Part shown: piece by piece, positions 1 through 7,094 of the stretch
Position numbering within the stretch: position 1 is the stretch's first letter
Layout of the letters: the number at the start of each line of letters is the position of its first letter
From: Chitinophagaceae bacterium
GTDB taxonomy: Bacteria > Bacteroidota > Bacteroidia > Chitinophagales > Chitinophagaceae
NCBI GenBank assembly: GCA_019454915.1
Contig: JACFNM010000136.1
Coordinates: forward strand, 1 to 9,998
Reading direction: 5' to 3'
Length of the DNA stretch: 9,998 bases
The notes under the pieces: generated by a model
The model's database searches: none
Seen by the model: the letters and a program-made list of their open reading frames with translations, nothing else
What the model was told of the DNA's origin: nothing
Program-made: the position numbers and the translations under genes

Positions 1-857
1 TGCAAAGGCAGCTTCCAAGAACTTCCGGCTATGCCAGTGTTTGGACGAATATAGGAGGTATTGAAAATAAAGGAATTGAGCTGAATATCAAATCCATTAA
101 TCTTGAGGGAGAGCTACGGTGGCAGACAGATTTTGTGTTCGCATTAAACCGGGATAAAATCACTAAACTATATGGAGGTACTAACGACAAGGATATTGGT
201 AACTCCTGGTTTGTAGGAGAATCCATCAGCGCTATTTACGATTATCAGATGGCGGGAGGTGTTTGGACTGAAGAAGAATTTTTCAAAGGTGAGGTGATGA
301 AAGACTGGTATCCGGGACAATTCAGGTATGTTGACCTGAATGGAGATGGTGCATTGGATCCCAATAACGACCGGAAAGTTATAGGATATAAAGCGCCTAA
401 TTACAGGTTTAGTATCGGAAATAATTTGAGTTATAAAAACTTTTCGCTGTCGGTCTTCATCAATGCCATCCAGGGAGGAAATGGGTATTATCTGGCTGAT
501 AATGCACTTTATATAAACCCGCTTTTTTATTTCCCTGAAAGACAAAATAACTCTGCGATAAACGCCTACTGGACTCCCGAAGAACCGACAAAGAATACGA
601 CAGGTATTTATAATTTGCCTCAGCGTCAGAGTGGAATTTACCAAAGCAGGAGTTTTGTAAGATTACAGGACGTATCTCTGTCTTATGCCCTGAAGAAGAA
701 TCTGTTGGATAAATTGAAAATACAATCTGCAGAAGTATATATATCCAGCAAGAACCCTTATGTGTGGACCGGTTGGCAGGGATGGGATCCCGAGATTGGT
801 GTGACGGATACACCTTTGATGAGGAACTATATACTCGGACTTAGAATTAGTTTATAA
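1..857 (+). CDS. SusC/RagA-family TonB-dependent outer-membrane transporter, C-terminal part (5' end outside window)
   Basis: The open frame enters from the left edge (first full codon at 3) and ends with TAA at 855-857, giving about 284 residues of C-terminal beta-barrel. The segment starting LPRTSGYASVWTNIGGIENK matches the late-barrel SusC pattern, in which an intact strand is followed by 'N-GG-EN-G-E'. A calcium-site-like DLNGDGALDPNND stretch lies near nt 331-369 and is followed by alternating strand sequence (SIGNNLSYKNFSLSVFINA). The protein ends LGLRISL, a typical C-terminal barrel strand. SusC proteins form the TonB-powered pore that imports oligomeric ligands bound by a SusD lid. 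The N-terminal signal, carboxypeptidase-like domain and plug are outside the window. An internal GTG at 135 is not the start, because the frame and the homology pattern continue upstream of it. The next gene starts 44 bp downstream and is SusD, the obligate partner. The ligand cannot be told from this portion. Confidence 0.95.
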   Translation, partial: QRQLPRTSGYASVWTNIGGIENKGIELNIKSINLEGELRWQTDFVFALNRDKITKLYGGTNDKDIGNSWFVGESISAIYDYQMAGGVWTEEEFFKGEVMKDWYPGQFRYVDLNGDGALDPNNDRKVIGYKAPNYRFSIGNNLSYKNFSLSVFINAIQGGNGYYLADNALYINPLFYFPERQNNSAINAYWTPEEPTKNTTGIYNLPQRQSGIYQSRSFVRLQDVSLSYALKKNLLDKLKIQSAEVYISSKNPYVWTGWQGWDPEIGVTDTPLMRNYILGLRISL

Positions 858-901
858 AGAAGAGTCCTTAATTAAATAATTAATTCCAAAAAAGAATATA
901 T

Positions 902-2623
902 ATGAGCAAAAGTTCAAAAGTATTGGATCAATGGGCTTTGATGATAACGATGTTTTTATCAGTTATCATGAGCTCTTGCAGTAAACATATTTTAGATGAA
1001 AAACCGCTCGATTTTCTCTCTCCCGACAATGCTTATTTAACTGAAGCCGGTGCTTTACAGGGTATAACGGCTATTCACGATCGCGTTCGTTCAGGCTATT
1101 ACTCTTTTGGTGAATTTGGGGTAATGAACTGGGCGACCCACGGGTCTGACCTGGGCTATAACGGAGAAGTGCCCGGGCCTGGATCAGGTTATATCAATTC
1201 ATATCGTGATGATTTGCTCCCTATTTCTCGAATGGTCGTTGATACCTGGAACGCTGGTTTTCAGACGATACAATGGGCTAACGTATTAATTGATAAGGTA
1301 CAGAATGCCAATCCTGATGCGTTCCAGGGTGGAGAGGCAGGCAAAAAAAAGTATATCGCGGAAGCCAGATTTTTCAGAGCGTGGTCCTACAGGTATCTGG
1401 TTTCCACTTATGGCGATATACCCCTGCTAACGGAGCCCGTTAATTCTGCCAAAGCGGATTTTATAAGAAATCCGATTTCCGATATCCATAATTTAATGGT
1501 TGAGGATTTTAAATATGCAGCAGAAAACTTACCCAGGAGAGGTGAGGAAGATGCGCCGGGAAGAATTACGCAGGGACCGGCATGGCATTACCTGGCAGAG
1601 ACTTACCTTGAAATGGGGAAACCTGATTTGGCGTTGGATGCAGCTAATCATGTTGTTAACGATTATGGTTACGCGTTGATGACGCATCGTTTTGGTACAG
1701 GGCTTGGGAATGACGTTTGGGGATCAGGTGACGCTTACTATGATCTCTTTCATTTTGGTAATCATAACCTGACTGATAATACGGAAGCTATGTGGGTAAT
1801 TCAGGTGGAACCCCCGCCAACGATAGGAGGTGGACAAATAGCAAGCGCCTATATTTTTGGTCCCCGATATTTTGACATAGGTTTGACGCCTGATGGAAAG
1901 AAAGGATTCAGAGGAGAATTATTTAACGGAAATTATACAGGTTACTCGGATTCCTTAAGCAGACCGACAGCGAATTGCCGTGGAACCAGCCTTGTGTATT
2001 ACGATATTTGGCAAAGTGATTGGACTACGGATGACAGAAACAAAGAGCATAATTTAAAAAGAAATTTTTATTTTGATAATCCGGAATCTGCTTATGATGG
2101 TCAAAAAATAGATTTTAGTCTCTATCATCCTGCACGTCCTGACCCGATAGCAGATACCTGTAAGATTATTTTCCCTTTGCATACAAAAGTTGCCGACCCA
2201 TTGCATTATTTCCTGCAGCCCAATAGGTCAGGAGGAGGTATCACCCACAAGGACTGGTACGCGCTTAGGTTTGCGGAGACTTTACTGTTGAGAGCCGAGG
2301 CTTACTTAGATCTGGGTCAACCAGATCTCGCTGCTGCAGATATTAATTCGGTAAGGGCGAGGTCTGAGGCCACGCCTGTTTTGCCGGCAGATGTGAATAT
2401 TGATTATATCCTGGACGAACGCGCGAGAGAATTATATGCAGAAGAATGGCGACTCATTATCTTGCGGCGCACGGGTAAATTAATTGAGAGAGTTAAAAAG
2501 TATAATGATAATCCATTATGTCCCGGCTTATTTATTAGTGACCATAATTTCCGCTGGCCGATACCGCAGGCGCAGATTGATTTAAATGTAGGCGCACCGT
2601 TTGCTCAGAATCCGGGATATTAA
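902..2623 (+). CDS. SusD/RagB-family nutrient-binding outer-membrane lipoprotein
   Basis: This is a complete 573-residue protein, within the usual SusD length. A hydrophobic N-terminal segment ends in a lipobox (VIMSSC, Cys26), predicting a lipid anchor at the outer membrane. The helical TPR-like core includes AEARFFRAWSYRYLVSTYGD at about residues 153-172, the family's 'RA-Y-LV--YGD-PL' signature. The C-terminal region has the hallmark DERARELYAEEWR...LRRTG motif at about 504-525. The end, PIPQAQIDLN...QNPGY, is the standard SusD C-terminus, so the gene is intact. SusD caps the SusC pore and captures ligand at the cell surface. The ATG at 902 is preceded by an A-rich leader (AAAAAAGAATATAT) without a Shine-Dalgarno, common in Bacteroidota. 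The 44-bp spacing after susC and lack of a terminator between them support cotranscription. Substrate specificity is unknown; the neighbouring oxidative genes suggest something other than a simple glycan. Confidence 0.96.
   Translation: MSKSSKVLDQWALMITMFLSVIMSSCSKHILDEKPLDFLSPDNAYLTEAGALQGITAIHDRVRSGYYSFGEFGVMNWATHGSDLGYNGEVPGPGSGYINSYRDDLLPISRMVVDTWNAGFQTIQWANVLIDKVQNANPDAFQGGEAGKKKYIAEARFFRAWSYRYLVSTYGDIPLLTEPVNSAKADFIRNPISDIHNLMVEDFKYAAENLPRRGEEDAPGRITQGPAWHYLAETYLEMGKPDLALDAANHVVNDYGYALMTHRFGTGLGNDVWGSGDAYYDLFHFGNHNLTDNTEAMWVIQVEPPPTIGGGQIASAYIFGPRYFDIGLTPDGKKGFRGELFNGNYTGYSDSLSRPTANCRGTSLVYYDIWQSDWTTDDRNKEHNLKRNFYFDNPESAYDGQKIDFSLYHPARPDPIADTCKIIFPLHTKVADPLHYFLQPNRSGGGITHKDWYALRFAETLLLRAEAYLDLGQPDLAAADINSVRARSEATPVLPADVNIDYILDERARELYAEEWRLIILRRTGKLIERVKKYNDNPLCPGLFISDHNFRWPIPQAQIDLNVGAPFAQNPGY
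2308..2328 (+). repeat. Perfect 8-bp inverted repeat inside susD
   Basis: AGATCTGG-GTCAA-CCAGATCT lies in the coding part for LDLGQPDLA near the SusD C-terminus. The arms are perfect with a five-base loop. It resembles the reverse complement of the hairpin at 6095-6114, with the same TCTGG...CAA...CCAGA core. It may be coincidence, since it encodes ordinary SusD sequence, but a stem this strong inside a coding region could affect mRNA processing. Confidence 0.4.
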
Positions 2624-2786
2624 TTAGTTAATATTTGGGAGGAAGAAATTTTGTTTTGAGGTAAAAAAAATGAGAGCTTAATGAATTATTCCGAATAATA
2701 AAAAATACCAAAAGTCGACTTGTCAAATGGATTCCTCATTTGATATAGCGATATAGGGTTTACTTAATTATCAACCGGAAAAGAGA
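2624..2786. other. Intergenic region between susD and the broken ceramidase-like gene
   Basis: This 163-bp AT-rich gap is the longest non-coding stretch in the window. It contains a near-perfect palindrome, ATTATTC-C-GAATAAT, at 2685-2699 (7-bp arms around one base). That could be an operator or simply an AT-rich chance repeat. No hairpin followed by a T-run is visible, so I see no intrinsic terminator after susD. I also found no exact Bacteroidota promoter pair (TTG ... TAnnTTTG); the nearest is AATATTTG at about 2630, with one mismatch. Transcription may simply read through from susD. No small ORF of note is present. Confidence 0.4.
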
Positions 2787-2936
2787 ATGAATAACGTTGA
2801 TAATAACCGGAGGGGGTTTTGGGGCATTGATAAATGGATTCATTTGTTAGCCTTACCGATAATCCTATGGACCTTATCAGGAGTGTATCGTCAGGCAAAT
2901 GCGCAACAATTAAGAAATGAACGGAGTCGTCTCTGA
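2787..2936 (+). pseudogene. Orphaned signal-peptide end of the ceramidase-like gene (49 codons, frame-shifted from its body)
   Basis: ATG at 2787 opens a 49-codon frame ending with TGA at 2934-2936. It has a long charged n-region with RR and K, a hydrophobic core (IHLLALPIILWTLSGV), then RQANAQQ. ANA|QQ is a good signal peptidase I site, after about residue 39. Only about ten residues follow before the stop. This is the expected N-terminus of the periplasmic ceramidase-like protein whose body starts a few bases later in another frame. The upstream GGAAAAGAGA is a weak ribosome-binding site at best. I read it as the 5' remnant of one gene that suffered an internal deletion. If still translated it would yield only a secreted stub. 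It is too short for routine gene callers to list. Confidence 0.7.
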
Positions 2937-3885
2937 TGAAAGATTTTTGCGTCAGACTATAGAAAATGTTGGCGTCGCTGTGGAACAATCGCTGAAAAAT
3001 GCTCAGCCGATTACACATTTAGGATTTGGAGAATCCAAAGTGGAAAAAGTGGCGTCTAATCGCAGGATTATAGGTAAAGACGGAAAGATGGCTATTGTTC
3101 GGTTTAGTAGTTCAACCGATTCTGCAGTCAAAGCTGCTCCGGAAGGAGTTATCGATCCTTGGCTAAAGTGCGTGAGTTTTTGGAATAATGAAGTACCGGT
3201 GGCAGTTCTTACCTATTATGCTACTCATCCGCAAAGTTATTATGGTACAGGAGATGTAAGTTGCGATTTTATTGGGATCGCCAGAAATCAGTTTGAAAAG
3301 AGTTTAAGGATTTCGTCTGTTCATTTTAATGGCGCTGGAGGTAATGTAGCGGCCGGGAAATATAATGATGGTTCGGCTACGGTGCGCATGATTTTGGCAA
3401 AAAGAGTCGAATCAGCGATGAAGACAGCATTTTTGAATACAGAGAAAATCCCAATAAAGAGTACGGATTTGGTTTGGAAGAGTAAGTGGATTACGCTTCC
3501 GCTGGCTACAGATCTGATTGAGGATGAGTTAAGGGCAACACTTAAAAATATGAAAGAATATACTGGTGAAACTGAACTCACTGCGACCAAACTAGCGTGG
3601 TTAACTGAAGTTGAAAAAGGGCGTAAAGTACAGATGAGTTCTTTACGTTTGGGGAATACCTGGTTGTTGAATATTCCTGGAGAAGCCTTTGTGGAATATC
3701 AATTGGCTGTAAAGGCACTGAGACCGGGAGACCATGTTTGTACTGCTGCTTACGAAGAATATGGGCCGGTTTATATTGGGACTAAAATAGCTTATACCCA
3801 GGGTGGTTTTGAAACGGGATATTCTTTTGTTTCTCCGGAAGTTGAGGAAACGCTGATTAAGACTATTAAGGAGGTTCTTCAGTGA
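2917..3885 (+). pseudogene. Neutral/alkaline ceramidase-like hydrolase, body lacking the N-terminal catalytic segment
   Basis: The 322-residue frame matches the middle and C-terminal parts of the Bacteroidota/Planctomycetota proteins annotated as having a neutral/alkaline non-lysosomal ceramidase N-terminal domain. Visible hallmarks are TYYATHPQSYYGTGDVSCDF with His104 (a likely zinc-ligand position), FNGAGGNVAAGKYNDG, the PGEAF segment (Glu256, likely second ligand region), and the terminal AAYEEYGPVYIGTKIAYTQGG motif. Missing is the first part of the domain, which normally follows the signal peptide with a 'DITPP' entry strand and the 'S-THTHS' zinc-binding His. Family members are usually about 430-460 residues; this frame plus the signal peptide gives about 365. 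In this frame a TAA at 2911-2913 blocks extension, so the junction lies near 2910-2920. ATG at 2917 could restart translation, but the product would lack a signal peptide. The stop overlaps the next gene's GTG start. True ceramidase activity is doubtful for the subfamily even when intact. Confidence 0.72.
3868..3884 (+). promoter_or_regulatory. Strong Shine-Dalgarno and GTG start of the first dehydrogenase, inside the 3' end of the preceding gene
   Basis: AAGGAGG at 3868-3874 stands seven bases before GTG at 3882. The GTG overlaps the upstream stop as GTGA (TGA at 3883-3885). This decides the start, which gives a protein beginning MKQLG and a clean lipoprotein signal. Such a full anti-Shine-Dalgarno complement is unusual for Bacteroidota and suggests local, possibly coupled, initiation. 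Confidence 0.75.
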
Positions 3886-6050
3886 AACAGCTGGGAGTAA
3901 AAAATATTATTTATGTGTGGGAAGCATTTGCAATCGTAATATTGTTTATGCTGAACATGGGGATTCTTTCATGTAAAAACAATCCCCTTTATCCACCACC
4001 ACTTACTCCTGCTGCGTCTGTGAAAACTTTTCAATTTGCAGAAGATTTTGAAGTGGAAGTATTCGCGTCTGAGCCTCTTGTTATGGACCCGGTTAGTATG
4101 TTTTTCAATGACGAAGGAGATGTTTTTGTTGTAGAAATGCCGGATGCGAATCAGCCGGATTCTGCAAAGGGGGAAAGCAGAATTATTATTTTAAAAGATA
4201 CTGATGGAGACGGACGGGCTGATAAGAGAATTGTTTTTGCAGATGGTTTGAAAAATCCGACTAGTATCCTGCCCTGGGGTGGAGGTGTATTGGTGACTGC
4301 AGCTCCGGATATTTTGTATTATAAAGATACAGACGGTGATGGCGAGGCAGATTTAAAAGAAACCATATTTACAGGTTTTTTTAATAATAATGAAGCTGCA
4401 CAGATCACCAGTCTTACTTATGGTATAGATAATTGGATTTATGCCAATAATATGGGACAGCCGGGAGAAGTCGTATTTAACAGAAAACCGGAATTGGGAA
4501 AACTCCCCCTGCAAGGTGCAGACTTCCGGTTTCGCCTCGACCGCAATCAGTTTGAGAGAAGTACTGGTCCCGGGCAATTTGGAATGGCTATCGATGATTG
4601 GGGACATCGGTTTATTACACAAAATTCAATCCATATTCGCCAGGTAGTAATCCCCTGGAGATATTTAGAAAGAAATCCTTATATGCCCATAACAGAAAGG
4701 ATTGCGGTTGAAAATATTTCTGATCACGATCCCTTCATGTATCAAAGATCTGAAACACCTCATTGGCGTCAGGTTCGCACAGACCGGCGTAATAAAGAAT
4801 TCCGGGATAAAGGTTTGGATAGAACAGAGTATGCGAGAGAACAATTCACTGGAGCTTCGGGAGGAATTTATTATGGGGGTGATGCCTTTCCGGAAAAATA
4901 TTATGGGAACATTTTTACCGGTGATGTAGCGGGTAATCTGGTGCATCGGGATATCCTTCACTACAATGATACTTCTCTTTACAGCATAGCAAAAAGATCT
5001 GCTTCTGAAAAAGATAAAGAGTTCCTGGCTGCTACCGACTCCTGGTTTCGTCCGGTAAGTTTTTGTGTTGGACCGGATGGCTTCCTATATGTTGTAGATA
5101 TGTATAGACAGCATATAGAAGACCCTGTATCTATACCTGATGATCTTGAGGTTGATATTGATTTTAGTGCAGGAGATAATTATGGTCGAATTTATAGGAT
5201 CGTTCCATCAGGAGAGTTTAAAAGAAAGCAGGCGAATGCCAATCTGAAGACCATGAGTACAGAGGATTTGGCGGAATTGTTATCACACCCTAATCAATGG
5301 TGGCGTAACCAGGCACAACGTCTGATTATCGAACGAAAGGATAAATCTATAGTTCCTGAAATAATTTCACTATTTTATCATAGTGAAAATCCCAAATGCT
5401 GCCTACATGCTTTGTATGTATTGGAAGGATTAGACGCCTTAAATGCTGATATTGTGAAATGGGCGATGAAGAATTCTTCTTCAGGTGTCAGAGAGAATGC
5501 AGCAATACTTTCGGAAAGATATCCGGATTGCCTGAATGATCTGCTTAAGATGACAGGAGATTCTGTTGCAAGAGTTGCTTTTCAGGCAATATTAAGTGTG
5601 GGTGAATTCAGGGATAAAAAAGTAAAAGATATAATGCCCGAAACAATTGAAAAGCGGGCCCAAAATCCGTGGTTTAGAACAGCAATATTGAGTTCGAAGA
5701 TAGGATCTGACATAGAAGTGTTAATACCGGTAGTTAAGTCAATGACCACGGATGATAGCCAATTGTGGAAGATTCAATTTATCGAATCGGCTTCCCATAT
5801 CATTGCTGCAAGAAACGATAAAAGAGAAGTTAGCCGGCTGTTGGAATTTGTATCTCAATCTGAAATCTTTAGTAATGTTACTATTCGAACCGCTTTATTA
5901 AAGGGCATAATATCAGGCTTTGAAAAAGCGGAAGGAATTGAGCAGAAAGTTAAGGAGAGGCTGAAAGAGATGAATTTAGAATCTGAAGAGAGGTTGAAAA
6001 AAGATTTAAATGATTTGGGGTCAATTTTATTTGATGAAAAGACTCTCTAA
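3882..6050 (+). CDS. PVC-type membrane-bound dehydrogenase-like lipoprotein with HEAT-like repeats, no haem-c domain
   Basis: This 722-residue protein has a lipoprotein signal (hydrophobic run then GILSC, Cys31). From about residue 45 to 440 it follows the PVC-type membrane-bound dehydrogenase domain, a beta-propeller related to PQQ sugar dehydrogenases: FEVEVFASEPLV.DPVSM, two calcium-loop-like repeats (DTDGDGRADKR at 106-116 and DTDGDGEADLKE at 149-160), YGIDNWIYANNMG, GQFGMAIDDWGHRF, YYGGDAFPEKYYGNIFTGDV, GNLVHRDIL, and TDSWFRPVSFCVGPDGFLYVVDMYR. From about 458 to 690 there are HEAT-like helical repeats. Full-length relatives usually continue into a cytochrome-c domain with CxxCH; none is present (the only Cys pair, KCCLH, does not fit). 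A charged helix ends the protein. The likely role is oxidation of a sugar-like substrate in the periplasm or on the outer membrane, but substrate and cofactor are unproven. Without its own haem it would need a partner to pass on electrons. Confidence 0.87.
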   Translation: MKQLGVKNIIYVWEAFAIVILFMLNMGILSCKNNPLYPPPLTPAASVKTFQFAEDFEVEVFASEPLVMDPVSMFFNDEGDVFVVEMPDANQPDSAKGESRIIILKDTDGDGRADKRIVFADGLKNPTSILPWGGGVLVTAAPDILYYKDTDGDGEADLKETIFTGFFNNNEAAQITSLTYGIDNWIYANNMGQPGEVVFNRKPELGKLPLQGADFRFRLDRNQFERSTGPGQFGMAIDDWGHRFITQNSIHIRQVVIPWRYLERNPYMPITERIAVENISDHDPFMYQRSETPHWRQVRTDRRNKEFRDKGLDRTEYAREQFTGASGGIYYGGDAFPEKYYGNIFTGDVAGNLVHRDILHYNDTSLYSIAKRSASEKDKEFLAATDSWFRPVSFCVGPDGFLYVVDMYRQHIEDPVSIPDDLEVDIDFSAGDNYGRIYRIVPSGEFKRKQANANLKTMSTEDLAELLSHPNQWWRNQAQRLIIERKDKSIVPEIISLFYHSENPKCCLHALYVLEGLDALNADIVKWAMKNSSSGVRENAAILSERYPDCLNDLLKMTGDSVARVAFQAILSVGEFRDKKVKDIMPETIEKRAQNPWFRTAILSSKIGSDIEVLIPVVKSMTTDDSQLWKIQFIESASHIIAARNDKREVSRLLEFVSQSEIFSNVTIRTALLKGIISGFEKAEGIEQKVKERLKEMNLESEERLKKDLNDLGSILFDEKTL

Positions 6051-6094
6051 ATCGAAATAATCCGGTTAATTTTAGAAAACTTCGGAAGAATGTA

Positions 6095-6114
6095 AAGTCT
6101 GGTTGACCAGATTT
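6095..6114 (+). terminator. Small hairpin between the first dehydrogenase and the amidohydrolase (possible weak terminator or attenuator)
   Basis: AAGTCTGG-TTGA-CCAGATTT forms an eight-pair stem (one G.T wobble) with a four-base loop, followed by AATTTA rather than a true T-run. It sits in the 90-bp gap at 6051-6140, the only real break in the second half of the operon. It could trim or attenuate the transcript, or stabilise mRNA ends. The poor U-tract makes efficient termination unlikely. The rest of the gap is AT-rich with repeated ATGAATTAT-like words and no recognisable promoter. Confidence 0.3.
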
Positions 6115-6140
6115 AATTTAATGAATGAGATTAATGAATT

Positions 6141-7094
6141 ATGAATTATAATCGCAGAAAATTTGTTAGCCGCAGTGCGGCGGGCGCTGCAGGGTTGGTT
6201 TTTGGATACGGTTTAAAAGGAGTGGCAAGTGATCGTACTTGCGATGATTTCAGTGAAGAATCTCTTTTTAAACCGCAGAAGTTCGATTTGATGAAAGAGG
6301 TTATGAAGTTCAGAAAGATAGATGCTCACGCTCATATTTACTGGACGGAAGACAGCCCGGGTACACAGCTTGATTACGGAAGGAGACTGGGAATAGAAAA
6401 GCAGGTCATCTCCCGGTACCTGGATGTGATGCCCGGTACGCCGGAACAATTCAGAAAGTTTAATGACCTGACCATAAAAGCGATCAAGAAATATCCGGAT
6501 CAGTTACTTGGAGGCTTTTTATTAAATCCCGCTTATAAACAGGAATCTTTGGACGAAATAAAAAGATGTACCGATGCAGGGATGATCGGCCCGGGTGAAT
6601 TATATTATCAGGTGAAGATCAATGATCCGAGGTATTATCCCATTATTGAAAAATTGATTGACTTGAAAATGATTATTCATTCTCATGCCGAGTGTCAGTT
6701 GGGAGTGGGTGGCTATCGAATGAAATACAACGGCTATAAGCAGCCCAATACCTCTATTCCGGAAGATTTTGTGGAGATAGCCAAACGCTATCCGGAGGGA
6801 ATATTCCAGTTTGCACATATAGGTATGGGAGGTGATTGGGAATATGAATGCAAAATGTTCAGAGATTATCCCAATATTTATGTGGACACCTCCGGAAGTA
6901 ATAATGCCGAAAACATGATTGATTTTGCTGTGGAACATCTTGGGGAAGACCGATTGTTTTTTGCTTCCGATAATTCTTATTATCAGAGTGTGGGAAAGAT
7001 TTTAGCGGCTAACCTTACCGACCGGCAAAAGCAAAAAATATTTTTTGATAATTATAATAACCTTTTAAAAAAAGGAGGCGGGGGTGTTGATTGA
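6141..7094 (+). CDS. Tat-exported amidohydrolase-2 family metal-dependent hydrolase
   Basis: This is a 317-residue TIM-barrel hydrolase (amidohydrolase-related, PF04909-type). The N-terminus MNYNRRKFVSRSAAGAAG is a twin-arginine signal with a hydrophobic core to about residue 26 and a plausible cleavage site near GVAS|D, so the protein probably crosses to the periplasm folded and metal-loaded. All expected metal-site elements are present: DAHAH at 61-65 after strand 1, HSHAE at 180-184, FAHIG with His226, and ASDNS with Asp277 at strand 8. The superfamily includes sugar lactonases, decarboxylases and aromatic-ring hydrolases, so the reaction cannot be fixed. A lactonase following a sugar dehydrogenase is an attractive guess. 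The ATG at 6141 is the only start in frame with the Tat signal; nearby ATGs at 6121 and 6134 are in other frames. The glycine-rich tail KKGGGGVD arises because the next gene's ribosome-binding site is embedded in it. Confidence 0.88.
   Translation: MNYNRRKFVSRSAAGAAGLVFGYGLKGVASDRTCDDFSEESLFKPQKFDLMKEVMKFRKIDAHAHIYWTEDSPGTQLDYGRRLGIEKQVISRYLDVMPGTPEQFRKFNDLTIKAIKKYPDQLLGGFLLNPAYKQESLDEIKRCTDAGMIGPGELYYQVKINDPRYYPIIEKLIDLKMIIHSHAECQLGVGGYRMKYNGYKQPNTSIPEDFVEIAKRYPEGIFQFAHIGMGGDWEYECKMFRDYPNIYVDTSGSNNAENMIDFAVEHLGEDRLFFASDNSYYQSVGKILAANLTDRQKQKIFFDNYNNLLKKGGGGVD
7072..7086 (+). promoter_or_regulatory. Strong Shine-Dalgarno and GTG start of the second amidohydrolase, embedded in the first one's 3' end
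   Basis: AAGGAGG at 7072-7078 lies five bases before GTG at 7084 (eight before the next codon, TTG, at 7087). The preceding gene stops with TGA at 7092-7094, so the reading frames overlap by 11 bp. The arrangement implies translational coupling and near-equal production of the two amidohydrolase proteins. Confidence 0.75.

Noticed and set aside
168..644. 158-codon open frame on the minus strand within susC
   Set aside because: It lies wholly opposite well-supported SusC barrel coding sequence, has no recognisable domain or ribosome-binding site, and is the usual antisense shadow.
135..857. SusC fragment starting at the internal GTG at 135 as a complete small gene
   Set aside because: The frame is open to the left edge with SusC-like sequence before 135; it is simply the 3' part of a gene cut by the window.
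2901..2920. Programmed +1 frameshift joining the signal peptide to the ceramidase-like body
   Set aside because: The joined protein would still lack the N-terminal catalytic segment, and there is no convincing slippery sequence or downstream structure; a deletion explains both facts.
4665..4961. Minus-strand and alternative plus-frame open readings inside the first dehydrogenase (including 4441-4647 and 4702-4929)
   Set aside because: The dehydrogenase frame carries conserved motifs throughout this part; the other frames show none.
5395..5410. Cys-Cys-Leu-His in the first dehydrogenase as a haem-binding site
   Set aside because: The spacing is CCxH, not CxxCH, and it lies in a HEAT-like helix (NPKCCLHALYVLEGL).
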